64,000 nucleotides of DNA. Origin: Pseudarthrobacter siccitolerans (GTDB lineage Bacteria > Actinomycetota > Actinomycetes > Actinomycetales > Micrococcaceae). The stretch is from NCBI RefSeq assembly GCF_001046895.1, contig NZ_CAQI01000049.1, positions 54,087-118,086 of the forward strand. Reading direction: 5' to 3'. Under the pieces are notes generated by a model, which saw nothing but the letters and a program-made list of their open reading frames with translations, was not told where the DNA came from and made no database searches. Of the stretch, positions 50,888 to 62,838 are shown piece after piece (the stretch's first letter is position 1; every line of letters begins with the position of its first letter). Made by a program: the position numbers and the translations under genes.

Positions 50888-52036
50888 TTATCGGGAGCGC
50901 TTGTAGAACGGGAGGTCGACGACTTCGAAGGGCTCTGCCTTGCCGCGGAGATCGACGTCCAGTGCCGTGCCGGGTTGGGTGAACTCGACGTCGACGTATG
51001 CCATGGCCACGGGGAAGCCAAGGGTTGGCGAGGGCTGGCCGGAAGTGATCTCACCGACGACATCGCCGTCCTTGAGGACCGGGTAGTGGGCGCGGCCGGC
51101 GCGGCGGCCCAAGCCCTTGAGCCCGACGAGCCTGCGTCCGGCAGTGCTGCCTGCGCCGGCTTCCTTTTTGGCGGCGAGTGCGGCCTTGCCCACGAAGTTG
51201 CCTTCCTTGGACAGCGCGACGACGGCACCCAGTCCTGCCGCGAAGGGGTCGCCCAGCAGAGACAGCTCGTTGCCGTACAAGGGCATTCCCGCCTCGAGGC
51301 GGAGGGAGTCGCGGGAGGCCAGGCCCGCTGGGGTCAGCTCCCCGTCCTCCGCGATCGCGACGAGCGCCTGCCAAAGCCCGGGGGCGTCGTCGTTGGACAC
51401 AAAGATTTCAAACCCGTCCTCGCCGGTGTAGCCGGTGCGGGCAAGCAGCAGCTCCAGTCCGGCGCCGCCTACGAGGAACGGGACCTCCACGGCGGCGTAG
51501 TACTTCAGCTCCGTCACCAGGCTGTGCCGGGCGGCCGGAACCAGGCGGAGCAGCAGCTCCTGCGCTTTGGGGCCCTGGACAGCAATCAGCGATGTGGCGG
51601 CGGAGGCGTCGTTGACCTGGACGTCGAATGCGGCGGCCCGCTTGGCCAGCTCAGCCGCCACCACGGAGGCGTTGCCGGCATTGGGGACCACCAGGAAGAC
51701 GTCGGTGCCGTCGGCAGCGACGGGCCTGCGGTACGTGATGAGGTCATCGATGATGCCGCCGTCTTCGTTGCAGATCAGCGAGTACTTCGCCTTGCCCACT
51801 GCCATGGCGGAAATCTTTCCCACCAGCGCGTAGTCCAGGAATGCAGCAGCTTCCGGCCCGGTCACCCAGACCTCGCCCATGTGGGAGAGGTCGAACAGCC
51901 CTGCACTCTTGCGGACAGCGTGGTGCTCGGCGAGCTCGGAGCTGTACTTCAGGGGCATCTGCCAGCCCCCGAAGTCGGTAAAGGAGGCGCCAAGTTTCTT
52001 GTGCTCCTCGTATAGAGCGGTGTACTTCTCAGTCAT
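50888..52036 (-). CDS. gcvT: glycine cleavage system aminomethyltransferase (T protein)
   Basis: A 382-residue enzyme that transfers the methylene group from the H protein to tetrahydrofolate, releasing ammonia. Typical pieces: YEEHKKLGASFTDFGGWQMPLKYSSELAEHHAVRKSAGLFDLSHMGEVWVTG, CNEDGGIIDDLITYR and TGYTGEDGFEIFV. The ATG at 52036 starts four bases after the gcvP stop, so gcvP and gcvT are one transcription unit; the terminator at 50846-50871 follows. Confidence 0.96.
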   Translation of the reverse strand: MTEKYTALYEEHKKLGASFTDFGGWQMPLKYSSELAEHHAVRKSAGLFDLSHMGEVWVTGPEAAAFLDYALVGKISAMAVGKAKYSLICNEDGGIIDDLITYRRPVAADGTDVFLVVPNAGNASVVAAELAKRAAAFDVQVNDASAATSLIAVQGPKAQELLLRLVPAARHSLVTELKYYAAVEVPFLVGGAGLELLLARTGYTGEDGFEIFVSNDDAPGLWQALVAIAEDGELTPAGLASRDSLRLEAGMPLYGNELSLLGDPFAAGLGAVVALSKEGNFVGKAALAAKKEAGAGSTAGRRLVGLKGLGRRAGRAHYPVLKDGDVVGEITSGQPSPTLGFPVAMAYVDVEFTQPGTALDVDLRGKAEPFEVVDLPFYKRSR

Positions 52037-52040
52037 GTGG

Positions 52041-54989
<2,949 letters not shown>

Positions 54990-55037
54990 GAGGAACTCCA
55001 TAACTAAGGCGGCGCAGGGTACGCCACATCGATTCGG

Positions 55038-55270
55038 GTCCTCCCCGCTCTGTAACTGGACCTGAGAGTTTCCGCGGTACCGGCTTTCGCCGGCCCCGCT
55101 TGCACCGTCGGTGAGCGGCAGTCCACGTATCCGGACGGATACCGGGGCGGACTGCCTGCTGCTTTCCAGAGGTGCCTCGCCGCGGCGGTACATGGGCCTG
55201 TGAGATTCCTGGGGAGGTATTGCTCCTACGGCGCCTGCTTGTACCTTCTGGCAGAACTCTCCCGCCGCAG
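55038..55270 (-). promoter_or_regulatory. tandem glycine riboswitch upstream of gcvP
   Basis: Two glycine-aptamer copies can be recognised on the minus strand. The first (about 55266-55160) has GCGGGAGAG, GGCGCCGTAGGAGCAA and AATCTCACAGGC; the second ends with GAAACTCTCAGGTCC and AGAGCGGGGAGGA (about 55080-55040). This is the known cooperative type that activates gcv genes on glycine binding, and it lies directly upstream of the gcvP start. Confidence 0.92.
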
Positions 55271-55365
55271 ATCAAAGGCTATTCATTTGGATTGTGCCGG
55301 CGGGCCGAAGACGGCCCGCAACGGTCCAATTCTCCTATGCCGCCGCCCCCGGGGCAAATGAACGG

Positions 55366-55905
55366 CTAGCCCCGCAACCGCTCGACGGCGGCCAGCAGTT
55401 CGTTCACATCCGCTTCGCGGTTTCCGGCGTTTCCGGACGGCCCGCTTTCCCACATGGCGTTGAAGTACAACCCGTCCCCCATGTAGAGCACAGCTTTTGC
55501 CATAGCCGGACCTACATCCTTGCCAATGAGCTCCAGCCACTGCTGCTGGATGGCCGCGAAGCGGCGCCGGGCCTCCTCGTGCGCCACTTCGGCGAGGCGC
55601 GTCGCAGCCACGAAGGACCGGTCCATGGGGGTGTCGGACCAGAGCGACGACCGGATGAAATAGGCGGCAGCCCCTTCGGGCGCCGCTGCCATGGCAGCCA
55701 GGTCCTCCCCCGCCAGGCGGTCCAGCCGCTCGAGGGTCGCGGCTATCAGTGCTTCCTTGTTGGGGAAGTGGTACAGCAACCCGCCCTTGGAGACGCCTGC
55801 CCGTTTCGCCACCGCATCCAGCGTGGCGGCACGTTCCCCCACGTCGATAAGGAGTTCTTCAAAGGCATCGAGCACTGCATCCCGTGCCACGGGTTTTCTG
55901 GCCAT
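55366..55905 (-). CDS. TetR-family transcriptional regulator
   Basis: A 179-residue regulator. The N-terminal HTH reads RDAVLDAFEELLIDVGERAATLDAVAKRAGVSKGGLLYHFPNKEAL (about residues 8-55), followed by a helical ligand-binding domain. The start ATG 55905 is chosen for a TTGGA nearby; ATG 55917 is possible. It is divergent from the MFS transporter gene and a perfect palindrome lies between them at 55940-55967, so it most likely represses that transporter and itself. The ligand is unknown. Confidence 0.93.
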   Translation of the reverse strand: MARKPVARDAVLDAFEELLIDVGERAATLDAVAKRAGVSKGGLLYHFPNKEALIAATLERLDRLAGEDLAAMAAAPEGAAAYFIRSSLWSDTPMDRSFVAATRLAEVAHEEARRRFAAIQQQWLELIGKDVGPAMAKAVLYMGDGLYFNAMWESGPSGNAGNREADVNELLAAVERLRG

Positions 55906-55939
55906 GGTTCCAATCATGCATGGTCGGGTCGGCTATTCT

Positions 55940-55967
55940 TAACTATACCGTCTGGACGGTATAGTTA
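55940..55967. promoter_or_regulatory. perfect palindromic operator between tetR and MFS genes
   Basis: Thirteen-base arms TAACTATACCGTC and GACGGTATAGTTA are exact inverse complements around TG. It overlaps AT-rich -10-like sequence and ends four bases before the MFS ATG, a standard site for a divergent TetR repressor. Confidence 0.88.
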
Positions 55968-55971
55968 TTTC

Positions 55972-57552
55972 ATGACCGCTTCCTCCGCACCCCAGCAAGA
56001 CCGCACCCACCTGGACGCCGCACCAAGCCAGCCGGCGGCTCCACGAAGGGGTACCCTGCGTGACTGGATCGCGCTGGGACTGCTCATGTTCCCGGTCCTC
56101 CTCGTCGCCGTCGACAACACAGCACTGACGTTTGCGCTGCCCGCGATTGCCCGCGCACTGGGCACCTCGGGCGTCGAGCTGCTCTGGATCGTGGACGCCT
56201 ACCCGCTGGTGCTGGCGGGACTGCTCGTGGCCATGGGAAGCCTGGGTGACCGGATCGGGCGGCGCCGGCTGTTGATCATCGGCAGCATCGGCTTCGCGGC
56301 AGTGTCAGCCGCGACGGCATTCGCCCCCGGCTCCAGCTGGCTAATAGCCGGCCGTGCAGCCCTGGGCCTCTTCGGCGCGATGCTGATGCCCTCCACTCTG
56401 TCCCTGATCCGCAACATCTTCCCGGACCCCAACCGCCGCCGGCTGGCCATCGCCATCTGGGCCGCCGGGTTCTCCGGCGGCGCCGCCCTGGGCCCGATCT
56501 TCGGCGGCTGGCTGGTGGAACAGTTCTGGTGGGGAGCGGTTTTCCTGGTGGCGGTGCCCATCATGCTGCCGCTGCTGGCCTTCGGCCCGGCGTTCATTCC
56601 GGAATCCCGCGACCCGTCACCGGGCAGGGTGGATGGGCCGAGCATCCTGCTCTCACTCCTGACCATGGTGCCGGTGGTGTACGGCATCAAGGAGTACGCC
56701 ACCGAAGGCCCGGGCCCGCTGGCGCTGGGAAGCGTAGCTTTTGGGCTGGTCATGGGCGCCGCCTTTGTCCGCCGCCAACACCGGCTGGACAGCCCCCTGC
56801 TGGACATGTCCCTGTTCCGCAACCGGGTGTTCAGCATGGCTATCACGGCGAACGTCCTGGCCCTGTTCTCCTTCAACGGCTTTATCCTCTTCCTGGCCCA
56901 GCACCTGCAACTCCTTGAGGGGATGTCCCCTTCGGCGGCAGGAATGGCCATGATTCCGGCCCTGGTGGCTACCGTGGCGGCCGGCCTGGCCGTGGTGCCG
57001 CTGGTCCGGAAGATCCGTCCCGGTTTCGTGGTGGGAGCCGGACTCGGCATGAGCGCCGCGGGGTACAGTCTGGTGACTTTCGGCAGCCATTCCAACGGGC
57101 CCGCGCTCCTGCTCGCAGCGCTGCTGGTCCTGGCGCTGGGCGTGGGGACCGCGGAGACCATCTCCAATGACCTCATCCTGGGCAGCGTGCCCGCGGAAAA
57201 ATCCGGTGCGGCGTCGGCGATCTCCGAGACGGGGTACGAGGTGGGCGCCCTGCTGGGCACCGCGGTGCTGGGCTCGATCCTTACGGCCTCCTACCAGCAC
57301 AACCTGCACTTGCCGGCTGGCGTCGCGGAAGCTGCCGGCGGCCAGGGCACCGCCCATGCCGGCGAAACCCTGGCCGGGGCCATGGAGCTGGCAGCGGGAC
57401 TGCCTGCTCCCCTGGCGGATGCCGTCCGGCAGGCTGCCGGCTCAGCCTTTGACTCAGGCGTGCACGTCACTGCGGCGATCGGGCTGGTACTGATGGCGAC
57501 GGCGGCAGTACTTGCCGCCGTCGTCCTGCGGAAAGTGCCCAAGGCCAGGTAG
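55972..57552 (+). CDS. MFS drug/H+ antiporter, DHA2 (14-TM) type
   Basis: A 526-residue efflux permease with 14 predicted transmembrane helices. Hallmarks are the first helix VDNTALTFALPAIARAL (DHA2 motif D1-like), motif A GSLGDRIGRRRLLI between helices 2 and 3 and motif C GAALGPIFGGWLVEQFWW in helix 5. It resembles QacA/LfrA-type multidrug efflux pumps, which export cationic dyes and biocides. The start is ATG 55972; the longer frame overlaps the divergent repressor region. Regulation by the adjacent TetR protein is very likely. Confidence 0.93.
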   Translation: MTASSAPQQDRTHLDAAPSQPAAPRRGTLRDWIALGLLMFPVLLVAVDNTALTFALPAIARALGTSGVELLWIVDAYPLVLAGLLVAMGSLGDRIGRRRLLIIGSIGFAAVSAATAFAPGSSWLIAGRAALGLFGAMLMPSTLSLIRNIFPDPNRRRLAIAIWAAGFSGGAALGPIFGGWLVEQFWWGAVFLVAVPIMLPLLAFGPAFIPESRDPSPGRVDGPSILLSLLTMVPVVYGIKEYATEGPGPLALGSVAFGLVMGAAFVRRQHRLDSPLLDMSLFRNRVFSMAITANVLALFSFNGFILFLAQHLQLLEGMSPSAAGMAMIPALVATVAAGLAVVPLVRKIRPGFVVGAGLGMSAAGYSLVTFGSHSNGPALLLAALLVLALGVGTAETISNDLILGSVPAEKSGAASAISETGYEVGALLGTAVLGSILTASYQHNLHLPAGVAEAAGGQGTAHAGETLAGAMELAAGLPAPLADAVRQAAGSAFDSGVHVTAAIGLVLMATAAVLAAVVLRKVPKAR

Positions 57553-57589
57553 GGCTGCGAGCCGGCAAGGATGCTTCCCGCCAAAACGC

Positions 57590-57628
57590 AGCGCCCGGCT
57601 CCGGACAGGAAGTCCGGAGCCGGGCGCT
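57590..57628. terminator. bidirectional terminator between MFS and dps genes
   Basis: A perfect 17-base stem (57590-57606 with 57612-57628) around AGGAA. On the minus strand a GCGTTTTGG tail follows. It separates the convergent transporter and Dps genes. Confidence 0.88.
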
Positions 57629-57653
57629 GGCTGGCTACGCGTGCCGGAACGGG

Positions 57654-58133
57654 CTACTTCGCGTCCGGGGCGGTGACGCTCGCGGTGGCCTTCATGGTCT
57701 CGGCATTGACCATCCACGCGAACTGCTCAAGTTTGGCAATGAACTCATGCAGGAGGTCCGCGGTGGTGGGGTCTTCCTCATCCACCTCGTCATGGACCTT
57801 GCGCATAGTTCCTACCGCAGCTTCAAGGGCGGCAACAATGCGCTCGATCGCGTCCTTGGTACTGATGAGGCCCTCGGGAAAAGGAGCGAGGCTGGTGGAT
57901 TCAGCCACGGTGGAGCTGCGCCCGTCCGGCAGGGCGTGCAGTGCCCGCATCCGCTCGGCAGCATCGTCAGCGAACTGGCGGGCGGCCTCCACGATCTCAT
58001 CCAACTGCAGGTGAAGGTCACGAAAGTTGGTTCCCACAATGTTCCAGTGGGCCTGCTTGCCCTGGATGTGCAGTTCAATCAGATCCGCGAGCACAGCCTG
58101 CAGGTTGTTGGTCAGTGTCGGTGAAGCTTTCAT
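57654..58133 (-). CDS. dps: Dps-family DNA-protection / ferritin-like protein
   Basis: A 159-residue dodecameric mini-ferritin that oxidises Fe2+ with H2O2 and shields DNA in stationary phase. The ferroxidase site residues are in KQAHWNIVGTNFRDLHLQLDEIVEAARQFADDAAERM (His, Asp and Glu), the core of the four-helix bundle. The C-terminal tail is short and acidic, so DNA binding would rely on the N-terminus. The start ATG 58133 faces the divergent agmatine operon, about 215 bases away. Confidence 0.93.
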   Translation of the reverse strand: MKASPTLTNNLQAVLADLIELHIQGKQAHWNIVGTNFRDLHLQLDEIVEAARQFADDAAERMRALHALPDGRSSTVAESTSLAPFPEGLISTKDAIERIVAALEAAVGTMRKVHDEVDEEDPTTADLLHEFIAKLEQFAWMVNAETMKATASVTAPDAK

Positions 58134-58244
58134 GCATCCTCCTCGATTGGTCCAGTAATCCCGACGCTACCAGCCCTTCAGGGCGCAACAGGGGGACGCG
58201 CGCCAATTTCTCAGTGAGCTTACTAATTCCCGATCGGCCGACAT

Positions 58245-58264
58245 AAAAGAACGTGATTCATATT
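58245..58264. promoter_or_regulatory. second, weaker operator-like site upstream of agmatine operon
   Basis: AAAAGAACGTGATTCATATT resembles the palindrome at 58296-58320 at most positions. It lies upstream of the -35 box, so it might assist binding of the same regulator. Confidence 0.4.
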
Positions 58265-58269
58265 CACCC

Positions 58270-58298
58270 TTGCATCAGGACCCGTCGCCCCTCATACT
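58270..58298 (+). promoter_or_regulatory. candidate promoter of agmatine operon
   Basis: TTGCAT (58270-58275) and CATACT (58293-58298) are separated by 17 bases. The operator palindrome at 58296-58320 overlaps the -10 and transcription start, as expected for a repressor. Confidence 0.55.
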
Positions 58299-58320
58299 AA
58301 ATGAACGTCATTCATTTAGT
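58296..58320. promoter_or_regulatory. perfect palindromic operator before agmatine operon
   Basis: Exact 10-base arms ACTAAATGAA and TTCATTTAGT around CGTCA, 27 bases upstream of aguB. This is the shape of a TetR-family or similar dimeric repressor site; the regulator is not adjacent, so it must be elsewhere in the genome. Confidence 0.75.
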
Positions 58321-58347
58321 GACCATCGTCTCACTGGAGTAGCAAAC

Positions 58348-59376
58348 ATGATTGAAATTTCCTGCCTCGGCGCACCCGCTTCCCTGGCCCGGACAACGCC
58401 GTCCGCCCGGCCCGCCCTGCGCGTCGGCGTGGTCCAGCACCGGTGGCAAGCGGACAACGCCGCCGTCGAAGCCGAACTGGACGAGGGCATCGGCCGGGCC
58501 GCCCGGCTGGGAGCCTCCGTGGTCTTCCTGCCGGAGCTGACGCTTTCGCGCTACCCGGCAGACACCCGCCCGCACAACGACCCGTCCGAGGGTCCCACCC
58601 GGACCCGGCCCTCGGACACCGCCGAAGACCTGCTCACCGGCCCCACCTTCCGCTTCGCCGCCGATGCTGCCCGCCGCCACGGAGTGTCCGTGCATGCGTC
58701 CCTGTACCAGCGTGCCGTGGACCCGGACGGCACGGACGACGGCCTGGGCTTGAACACCGCCATCCTGGTCTCCCCTGAAGGAGAACTCCTGGCCCGGACG
58801 CACAAGCTCCACATCCCCGTCACCGCCGGATACTACGAGGACAAGTTCTTCCGCCAGGGGCCCGCAGCCACCGACGCCTACGAAGTCCACGCTCCCGCGG
58901 AACTGGGCGGCGCCCGGCTGGGAATGCCCACCTGCTGGGACGAATGGTTCCCCGAGGTTGCCCGGCTGTACTCCCTGGGCGGGGCGGAAATCCTGGTCTA
59001 CCCCACCGCGATCGGCTCCGAACCGGACCACCCGGACTTCGACACCCAGCCCCTGTGGCAGCAGGTCATCGTGGGCAACGGCATCGCCAACGGCCTGTTT
59101 ATGATCGCCCCGAACCGCTGGGGCAGCGAAGGGACCCTGAACTTCTACGGCTCGTCCTTCATCTCCGACCCCTACGGCCGCATCCTCGCCCAGGCGCCGC
59201 GGGACGAGTCAGCGGTCCTCGTGGCCGACCTCGACCTGGACCAGCGGAAGGACTGGCTGACCCTGTTCCCGTTCCTGGCCACCCGCCGCCCGGACACTTA
59301 CGCCCGCCTCACCGAACCCGTCCGCCCGAACGAACTCCTGGGCGGCGAGCGCGGCTTCGCAGAGGCGTGCTCATGA
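58348..59376 (+). CDS. aguB: N-carbamoylputrescine amidase-type nitrilase (AguB-like)
   Basis: A 342-residue carbon-nitrogen hydrolase. The catalytic triad is visible as E in FLPELTLSRY, K in RTHKLHIPV and C in MPTCWDEWFPE, with the GMPTCW-D-EWFPE form typical of N-carbamoylputrescine amidase. It would convert N-carbamoylputrescine to putrescine, CO2 and NH3. ATG 58348 follows CTGGAGT. Its stop overlaps the ATG of aguA by four bases (ATGA), tying the two steps of agmatine breakdown together. Confidence 0.92.
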   Translation: MIEISCLGAPASLARTTPSARPALRVGVVQHRWQADNAAVEAELDEGIGRAARLGASVVFLPELTLSRYPADTRPHNDPSEGPTRTRPSDTAEDLLTGPTFRFAADAARRHGVSVHASLYQRAVDPDGTDDGLGLNTAILVSPEGELLARTHKLHIPVTAGYYEDKFFRQGPAATDAYEVHAPAELGGARLGMPTCWDEWFPEVARLYSLGGAEILVYPTAIGSEPDHPDFDTQPLWQQVIVGNGIANGLFMIAPNRWGSEGTLNFYGSSFISDPYGRILAQAPRDESAVLVADLDLDQRKDWLTLFPFLATRRPDTYARLTEPVRPNELLGGERGFAEACS

Positions 59377-60443
59377 CCGCCGCGCAGCAGTCCGCGGCCA
59401 GCGCCGGGCAGTGGCGGATGCCTGCCGAAACTGCCCGCCAGGAGCGGCTGTGGATGGCCTTCCCCGCCGGCGGCTACACCCTTGGTGAATCGGCGGAGGA
59501 CGCCCATGCGGCCAGGTCCACCTGGGCTGCCGTGGCGAACGCTGCCGTGGAGTTCCAGCCGGTCACCATGGTGGTGGATCCCGACGACGTTGATACAGCC
59601 GCCACCTACCTGCACCCTGACGTCGAGGTGCTTGCCGCCCCGCTGAACGATGCGTGGATGCGCGACATCGGGCCCACGTTCGTGCTGGACGGCGACGGCC
59701 GGCTCGGTGCCGTGGACTGGGTGTTCAACGGCTGGGGCGGCCAGGACTGGGCGCAGTGGGACAAGGACGCGCTGGTCGCCGGCGAGGTGGCCGCCAGGTC
59801 CGGCGCCCGGCACATCGTGTCGGCGCTGGTCAACGAGGGCGGCGGCATCCAGGTGGACGGCCAGGGAACCGTACTGGTGACCGAAACCGTGCAGCTGGAT
59901 CCGGGCCGCAATCCGGGCCTCAGCCGGGCCGACATCGAGCAGGAACTGGCCCGCACCATCGGCGCCACCCACGTGGTGTGGCTGCCGCGCGGCCTGACCC
60001 GGGACTCCGAGCGGTTCGGCACCCGCGGCCACGTGGACATCGTGGCCGCGATCCCCTCGCCCGGCACACTCCTGGTCCACTCGCAGGAAAACCCGGAACA
60101 CCCCGATTTCGAGGTCTCCCGGGAAATCATCGACTTCCTCCGGGGCACCACCGACGCCGCCGGCAGGCAATGGAAGATCATCGAAGTCCCCGCCCCGGAA
60201 ACCCTGCGGGATGACGAGGGCTTCGTGGACTACAGCTACATCAACCACGTGGTGGTCAACGGCGGCGTTATCGCGTGCAGCTTCAACGACCCCCAGGACG
60301 ACAAGGCACTGCAGATCCTTGCGGAGGCCTACCCCGGACGGCGTATTGTCGCCATCGACGCACGCGAGCTTTTTGCCCGCGGCGGGGGGATCCACTGCAT
60401 CACCCAACAGCAGCCCGCTGCCTCCCAGAAAGTGGTGTCATGA
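59373..60443 (+). CDS. aguA: agmatine deiminase (AguA)
   Basis: A 356-residue enzyme of the guanidine-modifying fold that converts agmatine to N-carbamoylputrescine and ammonia. Characteristic pieces are LNDAWMRDIGPTFVLDGDG, VNEGGGIQVDGQGTVLVTETVQL, RGHVDIVAAI and the catalytic Cys in GGGIHCITQQ near the C-terminus. ATG 59373 overlaps the aguB stop. It is followed by an APC permease gene whose ATG overlaps its stop, making a three-gene operon for agmatine use. Confidence 0.96.
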   Translation: MTAAQQSAASAGQWRMPAETARQERLWMAFPAGGYTLGESAEDAHAARSTWAAVANAAVEFQPVTMVVDPDDVDTAATYLHPDVEVLAAPLNDAWMRDIGPTFVLDGDGRLGAVDWVFNGWGGQDWAQWDKDALVAGEVAARSGARHIVSALVNEGGGIQVDGQGTVLVTETVQLDPGRNPGLSRADIEQELARTIGATHVVWLPRGLTRDSERFGTRGHVDIVAAIPSPGTLLVHSQENPEHPDFEVSREIIDFLRGTTDAAGRQWKIIEVPAPETLRDDEGFVDYSYINHVVVNGGVIACSFNDPQDDKALQILAEAYPGRRIVAIDARELFARGGGIHCITQQQPAASQKVVS

Positions 60444-61993
60444 CAGAAACCATCCGCACCGGTCCCGCTGCCGGCGGAACCGGAAAGACCGGAACTGCCG
60501 CCGGAATCTCGCCCAAGGGCCTGAAGGGCGGGCAGCTGGGACTCCTCGCCGTCGTCGTCCTGGGAATCTCCACCATTGCCCCGGCCTACACGCTCACCAG
60601 CGCCCTGGGCCCCACCGTCAACGAAGCCGGACTGCAGCTGCCCGTCATTTTCCTCATCGGGTTCATTCCGATGATTTTGGTGTCCCTGGCCTACCGGGAG
60701 CTCAATGCCGACTCCCCGGACAGCGGCACCACCTTCACGTGGGTCACCAAAGCGTTCGGGCCCTGGGTGGGCTGGATGGGCGGGTGGGGCCTGCTCGCGG
60801 CCAACATCATCGTCCTGTCCAACCTGGCCGGGGTGGCCGTCGACTTCTTCTACCTCTTCCTCTCCCAGCTCACCGGTTCAGCCGAACTGGCTGACCTGGC
60901 GGCCAACAAGCCGCTGAATGTGCTCACCTGCTTTGTGTTTGTGGCCCTTGCCGTGTGGGTCAGCTACCGCGGCCTGCACACCACCAAGCTGGTCCAGTTC
61001 GGCCTGGTGGGGTTCCAGCTGCTGGTGCTGGGACTTTTCGTGGGCATGGCGTTCGCCAACTGGTCCACCTCGGAAACGGCCATCCCCTTCAGCTGGGAAT
61101 GGTTCGACGTCACGAAGATCGAAACGTTCGGCCAGGTGGCCGCCGGGATCTCGCTGTCCATCTTTGTGTACTGGGGCTGGGACGTCTGCCTTACCGTCAA
61201 TGAGGAAACCGCCAACGGCAAAAAGACTGCCGGCCTCGCCGGTACCCTGACTGCCCTGATCGTCCTGGCGATCTACCTGCTGGTCAGCATCGCCACCATG
61301 ATGTTTGCCGGTGTCGGAGATACCGGCAACGGGCTGAACAACACCGACATCCACGAGAACATCTTCACGGCCCTGGCCTCCCCGATCATGGGCCCGTTCG
61401 CCATCCTGATGTCGCTGGCGGTGCTCTCCAGCTCCGCCGCCTCGCTGCAGTCCACGTTTATGTCACCGTCGCGCAGCCTGCTCGCCATGGCCCACTATGG
61501 GGCGCTGCCGGAGCCGTTCAGCCGGGTGAGCAAGCGTTTTGCGACGCCGGGCTACGCCACCGTCGCCGCCGGCATCCTGTCCGCGGGGTTCTACGCCGTG
61601 ATGCACGTGGTCAGCGAAAACGTCCTGAACGACACCATCCTGGCGCTGGGCCTGATGATCTGCTTCTACTACGGGCTGACGGCGATCGCCTGCGCCTGGT
61701 ACTTCCGGAACAGCGTCTTCAGCAGCCTGCGCAACTTCATCCTGCGGCTGCTCTGCCCCGTGCTGGGCGGCGTGGGCCTGTTCGTGGTGTTCCTGCAGAC
61801 CGCCGTGGACAGCTGGGCTCCCGAATTCGGCAGCGGCTCGGAGGTGTTCGGCGTGGGCCTGGTGTTCGTCCTCGGGGTGGGCATCCTTGCCCTCGGCGCG
61901 GTCTTTATGCTGGTGATGTCCCGGGTTCGGCCCGGCTTCTTCCGCGGCGAAACCCTGAAGCAGGACACCCCGGCCCTGGTGGTCCCGGAGTAG
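60440..61993 (+). CDS. APC-family amino acid/polyamine permease
   Basis: A 517-residue permease with about 12 transmembrane helices. The N-terminal GGQLGLLAVVVLGISTIAPAYTLTSALGPT and later SGTTFTWVTKAFGPWVGWMGGW are APC-type; the fold is LeuT-like. From its operon with aguB and aguA, its most likely substrate is agmatine or a related amine (inference). ATG 60440 overlaps the aguA stop by four bases. It is followed by a strong terminator. Confidence 0.92.
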   Translation: MTETIRTGPAAGGTGKTGTAAGISPKGLKGGQLGLLAVVVLGISTIAPAYTLTSALGPTVNEAGLQLPVIFLIGFIPMILVSLAYRELNADSPDSGTTFTWVTKAFGPWVGWMGGWGLLAANIIVLSNLAGVAVDFFYLFLSQLTGSAELADLAANKPLNVLTCFVFVALAVWVSYRGLHTTKLVQFGLVGFQLLVLGLFVGMAFANWSTSETAIPFSWEWFDVTKIETFGQVAAGISLSIFVYWGWDVCLTVNEETANGKKTAGLAGTLTALIVLAIYLLVSIATMMFAGVGDTGNGLNNTDIHENIFTALASPIMGPFAILMSLAVLSSSAASLQSTFMSPSRSLLAMAHYGALPEPFSRVSKRFATPGYATVAAGILSAGFYAVMHVVSENVLNDTILALGLMICFYYGLTAIACAWYFRNSVFSSLRNFILRLLCPVLGGVGLFVVFLQTAVDSWAPEFGSGSEVFGVGLVFVLGVGILALGAVFMLVMSRVRPGFFRGETLKQDTPALVVPE

Positions 61994-62011
61994 GAGTCCT
62001 GCACCCGCACC

Positions 62012-62054
62012 AAAAAGGTGCCGTACCCCGGATCAGCGGGGTGCGGCACCTTTT
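62012..62054 (+). terminator. intrinsic terminator at the end of agmatine operon
   Basis: Arms AAAAGGTGCCGTACCCCG and CGGGGTGCGGCACCTTTT pair except for one G-U, around GATCAG, with a T-rich tail TTTTCGTTTC. It lies 19 bases after the permease stop; on the minus strand it is followed by TTTTTGG, so it also serves the convergent gene. Confidence 0.93.
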
Positions 62055-62062
62055 CGTTTCCA

Positions 62063-62611
62063 TCACCAGAAGTGGGCCACGTCCACTACCAGGCGGGAGC
62101 CCGGACCAGGTCCGTCAAGGGTCAGGACCCGGAAGGGCAGCCGGGCACGGACGCCCAGGCCAACGCTGGTGTAGCCTTCGAAGCTTCCGGCGTAGACCAC
62201 CTGCCGGAAGGTCTGGTAACCGGCAACGTTGGACAGCTCAGCCTTCGCAGCCGGGTTGTAGGTGACGTTGCCGTTCTGGTCATAGGAGGGCGCATTCACG
62301 GTGACCTGCAGGCGTGCCCTGCCCTGCACCGGAATGGTGAAGCCCGAACCGTCCTGGACAATCTCCGGGACGTAGCGGACGGTGTAGCCCGTGACGGGGC
62401 CATTGAGGTCAACAACCATCCGGTCGAAGCAGTAGTGCTGCCCGGTGCGGACGTTGGTGACGGAAGCGGTGCTCAAATCCGGCGCGGTTTTGGCCAGGGA
62501 CCCCCATGCGAGCCCGCAATACGAGGTGGCTGCCGAGGCGGGCCCCGGTGCCAGGATTCCCAGCCCGACGGCCGCGAGGAGCGCCGTGAGCCAGAGGAGG
62601 AGTTTCTTCAT
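62063..62611 (-). CDS. secreted AMIN-like domain protein
   Basis: A 182-residue exported protein with signal peptide MKKLLLWLTALLAAVGLGIL...ASA (cleavage near residue 27). The mature part is beta-rich (SVTNVRTGQHYCFDRMVVDLNGPVTGYTVRYVPEI...LVVDVAHF) and resembles the AMIN-like domain found in actinobacterial secreted proteins, which is proposed to bind cell-wall or other polymers. The two cysteines (SYCGLA and HYCFDR) may pair. The start ATG 62611 is chosen for the signal peptide; ATG 62623 is an alternative. No enzyme domain is present. Confidence 0.85.
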   Translation of the reverse strand: MKKLLLWLTALLAAVGLGILAPGPASAATSYCGLAWGSLAKTAPDLSTASVTNVRTGQHYCFDRMVVDLNGPVTGYTVRYVPEIVQDGSGFTIPVQGRARLQVTVNAPSYDQNGNVTYNPAAKAELSNVAGYQTFRQVVYAGSFEGYTSVGLGVRARLPFRVLTLDGPGPGSRLVVDVAHFW

Positions 62612-62838
62612 TGTGGGTGCCATCCAGAGGAAGTGGTGCGGTTGGATAGCTCAAGCGTAGGAGTGTCAGGTGCCCGAAACGAGGGTTGTGGCCGCTTCGG
62701 CGCGGAACCGTAAGGAACGCCTGGCCCGGGTCACGCACCTGTAAATCCGGCACTGGTTTTCCGCTGTCCTTTACCCTTCCGGTGCCGTTTCTGGACCCGT
62801 CCGTTACGCCGGATAACGCCGGTGCTGGACAAACGGAA

